Shown: positions 39,914 to 47,916, counted from the stretch's first letter. The stretch: 64,000 nt of DNA from Streptomyces sp. NRRL S-340 (GCF_000720185.1 NZ_JOIY01000018.1:65456-129455), one strand, 5' to 3'. Notes: a model not told the origin generated them from the letters alone. Numbers and translations are program-made.

Positions 39914-39975
39914 TATGGAGGGATCGGGAGCGGGGCGCCGACCGGCCGCGCCGCGGCCAGGAGAGGGGGTTCGCC

Positions 39976-41289
39976 GTGCGCCGTCCGACGGGCAGCACCT
40001 GGCGCCGCGGCGCCGCGGTCACGGTGACCGCGGTCTGCCTGGCCTACGCGCCGGTCGCGGCGACCGGGCTGTGGCCCTACGCCCGTCCCGGTGCCCCAGC
40101 GTTCGGCGAGTGGCTGCTGTCGCACGCCGTCTCACCGCGTTACGTGGCCGACGCCGTGGCCACCAGGACCGGGCCCTACCGGCACGGTCTGCTGCCGCTG
40201 GTCGTGCACACGGTGCTCGGCGGTGCGCTCATGCTCCTCGGCCCCGCCCAGTTGCTGACGGCGGCACGGCGGCGCGTACGCCTGCACCGGGCGCTCGGAG
40301 CGGCCTTCGCCGTCACGGTGTACGCCTCGATGGCGGGTGCCGGACTGTACCTCGCGCGCACCGCTCCCGAGGACGCCTTCAGCGGGGCGGCGTTCTGGAT
40401 CGTGCTGGCCACCCTCCTGGCCGGCACCGTGATGAGCGTGACCTGCGGCATCCTGGCCGCCGCCAGAGGCCGTCCCGACCTGCACCAGCGGTGGATGCTG
40501 CTGTGCTGCGCCTTCCTGCTGACCGCACCCCTGCTGCGGCTGGAATGGGGCGCCCTGCCGTGGCTGCTGCCGGGACTGTCCCTGGCCGAGATCAACCAGG
40601 TGGCGATCCTCCACCTGGGGTCTGTGGCCGTCCTCGGCGCGCTCGTCGCCTCGCGCGGCCTGGACCGGCGCAGGAGGCTGCCCGGCCTGTCCGGCACCTG
40701 GGCGCCGCTTCCGGTGCTGGCCACGGCCCACCTGGCCGGGGCCGCGGCGCTGGCCTGGATCGTCCACTCCGGCCTGGCCCGGGGGACGGGTGGACGGCGG
40801 CTGTCGGCGGCCTACCTCGTGCCCTACGCCCTCTCCTACGCCGTCATGGCCGTCTGCGGGCGGCGCGCGGCGCGTCAGGGGCGTACCTGGGCCGGCGAGG
40901 AGTGGCGCCTGCACCTGACGGCGCTGTGTCTGGCACCGGTGCTGACGGCCGGCGCGGCGCCGGTCTTCGAGCGGGCCATGGGCCTGGACGGGCGCACCGC
41001 GCTGTCCGCCGCCGTCGCCATCGGGTGCGGAGTCCTCGCCACCGCGGCGACCTGGGTGGTGAGCCTGCGCGTCCTGCGGGCCGGGCGGCCGGCGCCGGAA
41101 CGCCGGCCGTCGGCCAGGTCCTCGTCGCCCACGCCTTCCGGCTCTTCCACGTCTTCCACGTCTTCCGCGGGTGCGGAGGAAACCCAGAGGAGTGCTGATG
41201 AAACTCTCCCGTATCGACCGGTCCGTCACCAAGCTCCTGGAGAGGCGGAAGCTCTTCCTCAAGCAGGAACGGGACGACGACCTCGGTGA
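39976..41289 (+). CDS. DUF2306-like multi-pass membrane protein
   Basis: A 437-residue membrane protein with about ten hydrophobic segments. The middle resembles DUF2306: LVVHTVLGGALMLLGPAQLL, RVRLHRALGAAFAVTVYAS and RGRPDLHQRWMLLCCAFLL, whose His residues could bind heme or metal. GTG 39976 follows GAGAGGGGG. The last 60 residues are Ser/Thr-rich then charged, and their final 92 nt overlap the next gene in another frame. A different frame has a stop at 41196-41198 that would overlap the next ATG as TGATG, so an ancestral frameshift near the 9-bp repeats at 41143-41166 is possible. Confidence 0.75.
   Translation: MRRPTGSTWRRGAAVTVTAVCLAYAPVAATGLWPYARPGAPAFGEWLLSHAVSPRYVADAVATRTGPYRHGLLPLVVHTVLGGALMLLGPAQLLTAARRRVRLHRALGAAFAVTVYASMAGAGLYLARTAPEDAFSGAAFWIVLATLLAGTVMSVTCGILAAARGRPDLHQRWMLLCCAFLLTAPLLRLEWGALPWLLPGLSLAEINQVAILHLGSVAVLGALVASRGLDRRRRLPGLSGTWAPLPVLATAHLAGAAALAWIVHSGLARGTGGRRLSAAYLVPYALSYAVMAVCGRRAARQGRTWAGEEWRLHLTALCLAPVLTAGAAPVFERAMGLDGRTALSAAVAIGCGVLATAATWVVSLRVLRAGRPAPERRPSARSSSPTPSGSSTSSTSSAGAEETQRSADETLPYRPVRHQAPGEAEALPQAGTGRRPR
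41143..41166. repeat. 9-bp tandem repeat inside a gene end
   Basis: TCTTCCACG is repeated 2.7 times in the C-terminal codons of the membrane-protein gene and encodes part of the Ser/Thr-rich stretch. Such repeats are prone to slippage, but a 9-bp step keeps frame. Confidence 0.8.
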
Positions 41290-41743
41290 GGTGGTGTACG
41301 TCTGCGTGGACGACGGCGAACCGGGTGGTTTCCCGGTGGGCCACGTCATGCCGGTGGCCGGAGGACGGGCGTGGCTCGCGTTCGCCCGGGTGCGCCCCCA
41401 CCACCCCTTCGGCACCGACCAGGTGGCCGCCGGGCTGCCGAGCGTCGAGGACGCCCTGCGTGCGGTCCTCGACCACGCCCACTACGGGGACATCATGGCC
41501 TCCCTGGCTGAGGAGTCCGGCTCCACCACGACGTACACCGCCGACGTGGACGTCGAACAGGCCGTCTGGCTCGCCGCGCTGGACGAACCGGAGGGCATGA
41601 CCCACCTCGGCAGGGGACGGGTCCGGTTCACCGGATCCGCCGTGGCCTACCTGCGCAGCCTTCCGGAACACCTCGACTGCCACATCGACCACAAGGACCG
41701 GCTCTGGCTGGCGGGCGACGCGTACCCGCTGAAACGGGAGTGA
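41198..41743 (+). CDS. hypothetical protein, 181 aa
   Basis: A soluble 181-residue protein that I cannot assign. It opens with a Lys/Arg-rich helix (KLLERRKLFLKQERDDD) and then has mixed strands, GGRAWLAFARVRPHHPFGTD, and a helical YLRSLPEHLDCHIDHKDRLW near the end. There is no signal peptide or obvious active-site motif. ATG 41198 is supported by GAGGAG 6 nt upstream. Its start overlaps the previous reading frame by 92 nt, so cotranslation with the membrane protein is likely. The next gene, DedA, has its own promoter. Confidence 0.7.
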   Translation: MKLSRIDRSVTKLLERRKLFLKQERDDDLGEVVYVCVDDGEPGGFPVGHVMPVAGGRAWLAFARVRPHHPFGTDQVAAGLPSVEDALRAVLDHAHYGDIMASLAEESGSTTTYTADVDVEQAVWLAALDEPEGMTHLGRGRVRFTGSAVAYLRSLPEHLDCHIDHKDRLWLAGDAYPLKRE

Positions 41744-41759
41744 CAGCCCGTCGGGGACG

Positions 41760-41765
41760 TACGGT
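41760..41765 (+). promoter_or_regulatory. -10 of a leaderless promoter (DedA gene)
   Basis: TACGGT is followed by 7 nt and ATG 41773; no ribosome site of normal spacing is present apart from GGGG. Confidence 0.4.
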
Positions 41766-41772
41766 GGGGTCC

Positions 41773-42405
41773 ATGGCTCCTCCGCTTCCGGGTCCGCTGG
41801 AGCACCTGGCACCGCTGCTCAGCCACTACGGCTACCTGGCCGTCGGGGGCGTCGTCCTCGTGGAGGACTTCGGGATCCCCGCGCCGGGCGAGACGATGCT
41901 CATCGCGGCGGGCGTGTATGCCGGGGCGGGGGAGCTGAACGTGGTGGCCGTGGGCCTCATCGCCTTCGCCGCCGCGGTCGTCGGTGACAACATCGGCTAC
42001 CTGATCGGCCACTTCGGGGGCCGCGCCTTCGTGCACCGCTGGGGCAAGTACATCTTCCTGACGCCGCAGCGGTTCGCGACGGCCGAGCGGTTCTTCACCC
42101 GCCACGGCGGAAAGATCGTCACGGTGGCACGCTTCATCGAGGGGCTGCGGCAGGCCAACGGCATCATCGCGGGCACCACCGGGATGCACTGGCTGCGCTT
42201 CCTCGCCTTCAACGCCCTGGGCGCGGCCCTGTGGGTGGGGCTGTGGGTCTCCCTCGCCTACTTCGCGGGGACCCACATCAACGCCGTCTACGACACGATC
42301 AAGCGGTACGAGGTCTACGTCCTCGTGGCACTCGCCGTCCTCGTCGCCGCCTTCGTCGTCCGGCACCTGGTGCGGCGCCGCCGGCAGCGGCGGGAGGAGC
42401 AGTGA
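41773..42405 (+). CDS. DedA family membrane protein
   Basis: A 210-residue DedA/SNARE-associated protein of the cell membrane. The re-entrant motif is VEDFGIPAPGETMLIAAG near residue 35, GDNIGYLIGHFGG follows, and the second conserved block is TVARFIEGLRQANGIIAGTTGM with the functional Arg. Four to five membrane segments are visible and the C-terminus is Arg-rich and cytosolic. DedA proteins flip undecaprenyl phosphate or phospholipids and affect membrane-potential tolerance. The gene is likely leaderless and stands alone. Confidence 0.93.
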   Translation: MAPPLPGPLEHLAPLLSHYGYLAVGGVVLVEDFGIPAPGETMLIAAGVYAGAGELNVVAVGLIAFAAAVVGDNIGYLIGHFGGRAFVHRWGKYIFLTPQRFATAERFFTRHGGKIVTVARFIEGLRQANGIIAGTTGMHWLRFLAFNALGAALWVGLWVSLAYFAGTHINAVYDTIKRYEVYVLVALAVLVAAFVVRHLVRRRRQRREEQ

Positions 42406-42466
42406 GCGCCCGCGCCGCCCGGTGCGCCGGGGCAGGGGGGCGCCGCGCCGGGCGGCCTGCCCTCCG

Positions 42467-42472
42467 TACGAT
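42467..42472 (+). promoter_or_regulatory. -10 of a leaderless promoter (DUF6153 gene)
   Basis: TACGAT is followed by GGGCCC and then ATG 42479. There is no separate Shine-Dalgarno sequence. Confidence 0.5.
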
Positions 42473-42478
42473 GGGCCC

Positions 42479-43015
42479 ATGACGTCCGGCGCCCGCACCC
42501 GCTCACCCGAGCACCGTGCCCGCCGGACGCTGCTCCTCCTGGCCGTGCTGGCCGGGATCCTGGCGATGCACGGGCTGGCGCCGGGCGGGATGTCCGCGCC
42601 GGGCGGCCACGGCGGGACGTCCCTGCCGGGGCACCACGGGGCGATGTCCGCAACGGGGCACCGCGGTGGGATGCCCGCGACGGGGGACCACGGCGGGGCG
42701 GCCGCGACGGTGAGCCGCGGCGAGACGTCCGGGCCGGGGGAGCACGGCGTGAGCGCGACGACCGTGATCGCGGACCCCGGCGGCGACGCCTGCCGGCATG
42801 CGTCCGGCGCCGACGCCGGCGGCGGCACGACCGTGCACCACGCGGACGCCACCTGCGCGGCCGCCGGTACGGCCACGGGGTACGCGCCGCCCGCGCTGCT
42901 GCCCGCGCCGGTCCCCGCCGCCGCGCCGCCCCCGGCCCGCACCGCCCTGGCCGGCCGGACCGTCGAGGGCCGGGCCCCGCCCGACCTGGCCGAGTTGCAG
43001 CTCCTGCGGATCTAG
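42479..43015 (+). CDS. DUF6153-like membrane-anchored His/Gly-rich protein
   Basis: A 178-residue small protein. A helix at about residues 17-35 (LLLLAVLAGILAMHGLAPGG) is a signal anchor. Next comes a low-complexity exposed region rich in His, Gly and Met in repeats such as GHGG, GHHGAMSATGHRGGM and GDHGG. The C-terminus GRAPPDLAELQLLRI matches the end I remember for DUF6153 proteins. A CRHASG and a CAAAG motif may form a disulfide. The His-rich part could bind copper. It is followed by DUF305 and DUF4396 genes, which supports a metal role. Confidence 0.75.
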   Translation: MTSGARTRSPEHRARRTLLLLAVLAGILAMHGLAPGGMSAPGGHGGTSLPGHHGAMSATGHRGGMPATGDHGGAAATVSRGETSGPGEHGVSATTVIADPGGDACRHASGADAGGGTTVHHADATCAAAGTATGYAPPALLPAPVPAAAPPPARTALAGRTVEGRAPPDLAELQLLRI

Positions 43016-43126
43016 AGGCACCCGCGCGGCATCCCGCTCGCTTCGGGGTGGCGTGCTCCGGTCCCGCACCTGATCCGTCGTTCCCGCGCGCCCGCGCGCG
43101 GGTGTTCTCCAAGGAGCTGTACGTCC

Positions 43127-43837
43127 ATGGCGACTCGCCTGACGACCCACCGATTCCGTCTCCGTTCCCGGCGCACCGCCGCCGCGGCCGCGGCCGTGAC
43201 CGCCGCCCTGGTGCTGGCCGCCTGCGGCGGCGGCAGCGGCACCTCCGCACCGGCCCACTCCGCCCCCGTGAACGGTTCCACCGCCCACCCGTCCGCCGCC
43301 CCCTCGGCGGGCAGGGGCGGCCACAACGCGCAGGACGTGACGTTCGCGCAGGAGATGATCCCGCACCACAGGCAGGCGGTGGCCATGGCCGCCCTCGTGC
43401 CGACGCGCGCCGCGTCACAGCAGGTCAAGGACCTCGCCACGAGGATCAGGAAGGCCCAGGACCCGGAGATCGCGGCCATGACCGGCTGGCTCAAGGCCTG
43501 GGGTGCGACCGTCCCCAGCGCCGACGCCGGCGCCACGGGCATGACCGGCATGCCCGGCATGGACCACTCGGGCTCGGCGGCGTCCGGGCACTCCGCCTCT
43601 CCGATGCCCGGGATGATGTCGGACGCCGGCATGAGCGAGCTGGCGAAGCTCTCCGGGAAGGCCTTCGACCGCGCGTTCCTGCGGATGATGGTCGACCACC
43701 ACGCGGGTGCCGTCGCCATGGCGCGCACGGAGCGGGACAAGGGCGCCGACAGCGCGGCCACCGCACTGGCGGAGTCGGTCATCACCTCCCAGTCGGCGGA
43801 GATCGCCGAGATGCGCAAGGCGCTCGCCGGGCGGTAG
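43127..43837 (+). CDS. DUF305 lipoprotein (CopM-like)
   Basis: A 236-residue exported lipoprotein. The lipobox is LVLAAC with Cys33. The DUF305 domain spans about residues 70-235: FAQEMIPHHRQAVAMA, then a Met/His-rich linker (GMTGMPGMDHSGS and MPGMMSD), then AFLRMMVDHHAGAVAMA. The paired HH motifs and Met-rich linker are those of CopM-type copper-binding periplasmic proteins. SD AAGGAG precedes ATG 43127. It sits between a His-rich DUF6153 protein and a DUF4396 gene with a CsoR-type operator, so copper or silver sequestration is likely. Confidence 0.93.
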   Translation: MATRLTTHRFRLRSRRTAAAAAAVTAALVLAACGGGSGTSAPAHSAPVNGSTAHPSAAPSAGRGGHNAQDVTFAQEMIPHHRQAVAMAALVPTRAASQQVKDLATRIRKAQDPEIAAMTGWLKAWGATVPSADAGATGMTGMPGMDHSGSAASGHSASPMPGMMSDAGMSELAKLSGKAFDRAFLRMMVDHHAGAVAMARTERDKGADSAATALAESVITSQSAEIAEMRKALAGR

Positions 43838-43846
43838 GCCCCTGAC

Positions 43847-43888
43847 TCCTCCGGGACGGCGGCTGTCCGCACCCGCCGTCCCGGAGGA
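43847..43888 (+). terminator. terminator after the DUF305 gene
   Basis: A perfect 16-bp stem (TCCTCCGGGACGGCGG with its complement) and 10-nt loop start 10 nt after the stop codon. It separates the DUF305 transcript from the operator-bearing DUF4396 promoter. Confidence 0.85.
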
Positions 43889-43915
43889 CGCCGCACACGC
43901 GGCCAAGGGTTCGGA

Positions 43916-43935
43916 ATACCCCCGGGGGGTATGAT
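43916..43935 (+). promoter_or_regulatory. CsoR-type copper operator over a -10 element
   Basis: ATACCCCCGGGGGGTAT (43916-43932) is a perfect 7-3-7 inverted repeat, the TACCCC...GGGGTA form bound by actinobacterial CsoR repressors. TATGAT (43930-43935) overlaps its right edge and is the probable -10, so a bound repressor would block initiation. The DUF4396 start is at 43975. Confidence 0.85.
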
Positions 43936-43974
43936 GTTGTCTCCTCCCGTAGCCGCATCGACAGGGGAGCGAAG

Positions 43975-44529
43975 ATGGCACACCACGAGCACCACGGTCC
44001 CGGCCACGACGGACAGCACGGGCAGCACGCACAGCACGACGGGCACCACGCTCATGACGGGCATGCCGGGCACCATCACCCGGCCTCCCTCGGGGCCACC
44101 TCCTGGCGCATGGCCGCGCAGGCCACGCTGCACTGCCTCACCGGCTGTGCGATCGGCGAGGTGCTCGGCATGGTCGTCGGGACGGCCGCCGGACTGCACA
44201 ACGGCGCCACCGTCGCCGTCTCCGTCGCGCTGGCCTTCGTCTTCGGCTACGCGCTGACCATGCGCGGTGTCCTGCGGGCCGGTCTGCCCGTACGGCGGGC
44301 GCTCAAGGTGGCGCTGGCCGCCGACACCGTGTCCATCGCGGTCATGGAGCTGATCGACAACACCGTCATGGTCGGCGTGCCCGGCGCCATGGACGCCGGT
44401 CTGGCCGACGCGCTCTTCTGGATCTCCCTGGTCCTCTCCCTGGTCCTCGCCTTCCTGCTGACCACCCCCGTGAACCGGTGGATGATCGGCCGGGGCAAGG
44501 GCCACGCCGTGGTGCACGCGTACCACTGA
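43975..44529 (+). CDS. DUF4396 membrane protein with a His-rich N-terminus
   Basis: A 184-residue membrane protein. Residues 1-36 are extremely His-rich (HHEHHGPGHDGQHGQHAQHD and further HH pairs), a likely metal-chelating tail. Four hydrophobic segments follow, with the DUF4396 core ATLHCLTGCAIGEVLGMVVG (Cys-x3-Cys in the first helix) and FGYALTMRGVLRAG. ATG 43975 has GGGGAG 6 nt upstream. The CsoR-type operator 43 nt upstream indicates copper induction. Transport of copper or another soft metal is inferred; DUF4396 itself has no established function that I know. Confidence 0.87.
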   Translation: MAHHEHHGPGHDGQHGQHAQHDGHHAHDGHAGHHHPASLGATSWRMAAQATLHCLTGCAIGEVLGMVVGTAAGLHNGATVAVSVALAFVFGYALTMRGVLRAGLPVRRALKVALAADTVSIAVMELIDNTVMVGVPGAMDAGLADALFWISLVLSLVLAFLLTTPVNRWMIGRGKGHAVVHAYH

Positions 44530-44573
44530 CCCCCGCCCGGGGCGCGTGCCGGACGGCCGCGTCCCGGGGCACG

Positions 44574-44882
44574 TCAGGGATGGCGCCGGTCGTCCGGACG
44601 CGTCGTCCCGCTCGCCGGGCCGGTGTCGGTCCGGCCGCCGTAGCGCGCGACGCGGTGGTTGTGCCGGTGGTGGGTGGCCGCGCCGGCCATCAGGGACAGG
44701 CCGAGGCAGAAGAGCAGGGCGAGCGCGAGTCCGGTGCTGAAGATCGCGAGGGTGTTCATCGTGACGATGTCGTTGCCGAGTATCGACACCGTGTACCGGG
44801 GGCCGCCCGACATGTTGCCGGCGATGGCCAGACCGGTGAAGGCGCCCGTGGCAGCGAGGAGGAGCAGGCCGATGAGCAGCAT
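44574..44882 (-). CDS. small two-helix membrane protein
   Basis: A 102-residue membrane protein with hydrophobic segments at about residues 2-20 (LLIGLLLLAATGAFTGLAI) and 44-66 (TLAIFSTGLALALLFCLGL), then a His/Arg-rich basic tail HHRHNHRVARYGG. I do not recognise a family. ATG 44882 is preferred over ATG 44891 because GAGGAG then lies 9 nt upstream instead of touching the start codon. A sigma-B-like promoter lies 40 nt before it. It is divergent from the CBS-domain gene, and stress control of both is inferred. Confidence 0.7.
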   Translation of the reverse strand: MLLIGLLLLAATGAFTGLAIAGNMSGGPRYTVSILGNDIVTMNTLAIFSTGLALALLFCLGLSLMAGAATHHRHNHRVARYGGRTDTGPASGTTRPDDRRHP

Positions 44883-44921
44883 GGGAGTCATCTCCTCAAG
44901 GGAAGTGCCGTCGCCGCTCGG

Positions 44922-44946
44922 GTACCCGCATCCTCCACCGGCCAAC
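44922..44946 (-). promoter_or_regulatory. sigma-B-type promoter candidate
   Basis: On the minus strand GTTG (44946-44943) and GGGTAC (44927-44922) are 15 nt apart, fitting the Streptomyces sigma-B pattern. The start codon at 44882 is 40 nt on. GGGTAC also occurs on the plus strand at 45038, 55 nt before the CBS gene, but without a clear upstream element. Confidence 0.45.
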
Positions 44947-45098
44947 GGCCGTGTGTGACGGCCGGAGGTCCCTGGGGAACGGGGGCGGGCCGGGGCCGAT
45001 GTGCGGTGCGGTGCGCAGGTGCGGCGCGGCATCGGCCGGGTACCCGGCCGGAGCAGTTGCGGTGAACGGCACCGCAGGATCCGACGAAGGGAGGCGTC

Positions 45099-45518
45099 AT
45101 GGCTCAGCACGTACGCGACATCATGACCAGCCGACTGGTGACGGTGGAGCCGCAGGCATCGGTCACGGCGGTGGCCCAGAAGATGCGGGACGAGGACATC
45201 GGGATCGTCCTGGTCACCGAGGGCGACGAACTGCGCGGCCTGGTCAGCGACCGCGACCTGGTGGTCCGCTCGCTGGCGGAGGGCGGCGACCAGGAGCAGA
45301 GGACGGTCGCCTCCGCGTGCAGCGGCGACCTCTTCACCGTCGGCCCCGACGAGGAGGTCGACCACGCGGTGGAGCTGATGCGCGAGCACTCCGTGCGCCG
45401 CGTGCCGGTCGTCGACCACGGCCACCCGGTGGGGATCGTGTCCATCGGCGACCTGGCCATCGAACGGGACCCGGGCTCCGCGCTCGGGGACATCAGCGCG
45501 GCACGGCCCAACGACTGA
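45099..45518 (+). CDS. CBS-pair domain protein
   Basis: A 139-residue protein made of two CBS motifs and little else: VRDIMTSRLVTVEPQASV to LRGLVSDRDLVVR, then CSGDLFTVGPDEEVDHAVELM to PVGIVSIGDLAIERD. The second half keeps VRRVPVVDHGHPVGIVS, the usual adenosyl-ligand pocket. Such stand-alone Bateman modules bind AMP, ATP or SAM and are often stress induced in Streptomyces. GAAGGGAGG precedes ATG 45099. It is divergent from the small membrane protein. Its partner is unknown. Confidence 0.93.
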   Translation: MAQHVRDIMTSRLVTVEPQASVTAVAQKMRDEDIGIVLVTEGDELRGLVSDRDLVVRSLAEGGDQEQRTVASACSGDLFTVGPDEEVDHAVELMREHSVRRVPVVDHGHPVGIVSIGDLAIERDPGSALGDISAARPND

Positions 45519-45693
45519 GGCCGCTCGTCGCTCGTCCGGCCCGGGCGCGGGCCCGGCGTGATCCGGGACGAGCCCGGCTCCGAAGGAGAAGCCCCGGTGC
45601 CGCGGCACGAGCAGAGCCGCGCCACCGGGCCGCGCCGGCGTCCGGGGCGGCGACGGCACCTGCGCCGCCACGGCCTCTGGGCCGCGACGACAT

Positions 45694-45724
45694 CTGGGGG
45701 CGCCCCCGAGCGGGGCGCCCCCAG
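45694..45724. terminator. bidirectional terminator
   Basis: A perfect 13-bp stem (CTGGGGGCGCCCC) with a 5-nt loop lies between the convergent CBS and rocD genes. The remaining gap, 45519-45801, holds only short GTCGGTCA-type repeats near 45745-45780. Confidence 0.8.
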
Positions 45725-45801
45725 CCGTGTCGGCCGTCCGGCCGTGTCGTCCGTCAGTCGGTCGGTCAGTCGGTTTCAGCCGGTCCGGCGGTCAGGTGCC
45801 G

Positions 45802-47022
45802 TCAGGAAGCGAGCACCTTCTCCAGGGAGCCCAGCGCGGCGCGCAGTTCGTCCTCGGTGACGGTGAGCGGCGGCGCCAGCCGGATCGTGGAGCCGTGGGT
45901 GTCCTTGACGAGGATCCCCTCCCGCATCAGCCGTTCGCTGATCGCGCGGCCGGTGCCGAGGGCCGGGTCCACGTCGACGCCGGCCCACAGGCCCCGGGAA
46001 CGGAAGCCCACCACGCCCTTGCCGACCAGCTCGGTGAGGCCGTCGCGCAGGACCACGCCGAGGTCGGCGGCCCGGCGCTGGAACTCGCCCGTCTCCAGCA
46101 GTTCGACCACCGCCGTGCCGACCGCCGCCGCCAGCGGATTGCCGCCGAACGTCGACCCGTGCTCGCCCGGCCGCAGCACACCGAGCACCTCCCGGCTGCC
46201 CACGACCGCCGACACCGGGACGATGCCGCCGCCGAGCGCCTTGCCGAGCAGGACGACGTCCGGCACCACACCCTCGTCCTCGACGGCGAGCGTGCGTCCC
46301 GTGCGGCCCAGACCCGACTGGATCTCGTCGGCGACGAACAGGCAGCCCGCCCGCCGGGTCAGCTCCCGCACCCCGGCGAGGTAGCCCTCACCCGGCACGA
46401 TCACCCCCGCCTCGCCCTGGATCGGCTCGATCAGCACGGCGGCCGTGGTCTCGTCGACCGCCGCCTCCACCGCCGCCAGGTCGTCGTAGGGGACGATCCG
46501 GAATCCGGGCGTGAACGGGCCGAAGCCCGACCGTGCCGTCTCGTCCGTGGAGAAGCCGACGACGGTCGTCGTGCGGCCGTGGAAGTTGCCCGCCGCGACC
46601 ACGATCGTCGCCCGGTCGGCCGGGACGCCCTTGACCTCGTACGCCCACTTGCGGGCGACCTTGATGCCGCTCTCCACCGCCTCGGCGCCGGTGTTCATGG
46701 GCAGCACCATGTCCTGCCCGGTGAGCGCCGCCAGCCGCTCGGCGAACTCGGCGAGCCGGTCGTTGTGGAAGGCCCGGGACGTGAGGGTCAGGCGGTCGAG
46801 CTGGTCGCGGGCCGCCTCGATCAGCGCGGGATGGCGGTGGCCGAAGTTCAGCGCCGAGTAGCCCGCCAGCATGTCGAGGTAGCGGCGGCCCTCGACGTCC
46901 TCCACCCAGGCGCCCTCGGCCCGGGAGACGACCACGGGCAGGGGGTGGTAGTTGTGCGCGAGCACCGGCTCCTCCGCCCGGATCAGCTCGTCGGAGGTGC
47001 GGGTGTCTGCGGGTGCGGTCAT
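45802..47022 (-). CDS. rocD: ornithine aminotransferase
   Basis: A 406-residue class III PLP aminotransferase that converts ornithine and 2-oxoglutarate to glutamate semialdehyde and glutamate in arginine breakdown. PLP contacts are NTGAEAVESGIK near 110, Asp232 in VADEIQSGLGRTG and Lys261 in LLGKALGGGIVPVSAV. The N-terminal NYHPLPVVVSRAEGAWVEDV is characteristic of OAT rather than ArgD. ATG 47022 overlaps the ddaH stop by 4 nt (ATGA), so translation is coupled. It forms an operon with the amidinohydrolase and follows an Lrp gene. Confidence 0.95.
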   Translation of the reverse strand: MTAPADTRTSDELIRAEEPVLAHNYHPLPVVVSRAEGAWVEDVEGRRYLDMLAGYSALNFGHRHPALIEAARDQLDRLTLTSRAFHNDRLAEFAERLAALTGQDMVLPMNTGAEAVESGIKVARKWAYEVKGVPADRATIVVAAGNFHGRTTTVVGFSTDETARSGFGPFTPGFRIVPYDDLAAVEAAVDETTAAVLIEPIQGEAGVIVPGEGYLAGVRELTRRAGCLFVADEIQSGLGRTGRTLAVEDEGVVPDVVLLGKALGGGIVPVSAVVGSREVLGVLRPGEHGSTFGGNPLAAAVGTAVVELLETGEFQRRAADLGVVLRDGLTELVGKGVVGFRSRGLWAGVDVDPALGTGRAISERLMREGILVKDTHGSTIRLAPPLTVTEDELRAALGSLEKVLAS

Positions 47023-47831
47023 GAGCGGATCTCCTGGGTGCAGCACTTGATCCCGCCGCCGGCCTTGTGGAACTCGGACAGGTCGACGGGAACGGGCAGG
47101 TAACCGAGGTGCGCGAGGCGGTCGGCGAGGGCGGTCGCGCCGGGGGAGATGAACACGTGCCGCCCGTCGGAGACGGAGTTGAGGCCGAAGGCCGCGGCGT
47201 CCTCCTGGGTGGCGATCACCGCGTCCGGGTACAGCCGGGCCAGGACCTCGCGGCTGCCCGGCGAGAACGCCTGCGGATAGTAGGCGATGTTGTCGTCGTC
47301 GAGGACGAACAGCGCCGTGTCGAGGTGGTAGAAGTACGGGTCGACCAGGGTCAGGCCGATCACCGGCACCCCCAGGAACTCCTGGGCCTCGCGGTGGGCC
47401 TCCCGGGTGGTGCGGAAGCCGGTGCCGGCGAGCAGCCAGCGGCCGGCCGGCACGAAGTCGCCCTCGCCCTCGCACACCGACTCGGGCCGGTACACGTCGA
47501 ACCCGGCCGACTTGAACCAGGTGTCGTAGGGCACGGATTCAGGGCGCCGCTCGGGGGCCTTGAAGAGGGAACCGAAGACACGGCCGCCGACGACGACCGC
47601 CGCGTTGGCGGCGAAGACCATGTCGGGCAGTCCGGGGACGGGTTCCACGGTCTCCACGAGGTGACCGTGGGCGCGGTAGGCGTCGGTCAGCGCCTGCCAC
47701 TGGGCCTGGGCGAGTCCGGTGTCGACGGGTCGGTCCGGGTGCATCCAGGGGTTGATCGCGTACTGCACGGCGAAGTGTCTGGGTTCGCAGACGAGGAAGC
47801 GCCGCCGGCGCGGCACACGGGATCCGGGCAC
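47019..47831 (-). CDS. ddaH: dimethylarginine dimethylaminohydrolase-like amidinohydrolase
   Basis: A 270-residue guanidino-modifying enzyme of the DDAH group in the amidinotransferase superfamily. It should hydrolyse methylated arginine, or arginine itself, to citrulline. PDMVFAANAAVV, CEGEGDFVPAG, YFYHLDTALFVLDDD (catalytic His) and the C-terminal GGGIKCCTQE (nucleophile Cys) are all present. GTG 47831 is chosen because GGAGGA lies about 8 nt upstream and the family start PGSRVPRRRRFLVCEP follows; longer starts lack a ribosome site. It is coupled to rocD, so the pair feeds arginine derivatives into glutamate. Confidence 0.9.
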   Translation of the reverse strand: MPGSRVPRRRRFLVCEPRHFAVQYAINPWMHPDRPVDTGLAQAQWQALTDAYRAHGHLVETVEPVPGLPDMVFAANAAVVVGGRVFGSLFKAPERRPESVPYDTWFKSAGFDVYRPESVCEGEGDFVPAGRWLLAGTGFRTTREAHREAQEFLGVPVIGLTLVDPYFYHLDTALFVLDDDNIAYYPQAFSPGSREVLARLYPDAVIATQEDAAAFGLNSVSDGRHVFISPGATALADRLAHLGYLPVPVDLSEFHKAGGGIKCCTQEIRS

Positions 47832-47916
47832 AGAGGGGTTCCTCCGCTTCCTGGGGTGTCGACTGAGGGTTGACACCACGGTAGGAAGCGGCGGATACGA
47901 CCGACAAGGAACGGAA

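Noticed and set aside
45745..45780. GTCGGTCA-type short repeats before rocD
   Set aside because: The units are irregular and very short; they look like simple-sequence drift downstream of a terminator.
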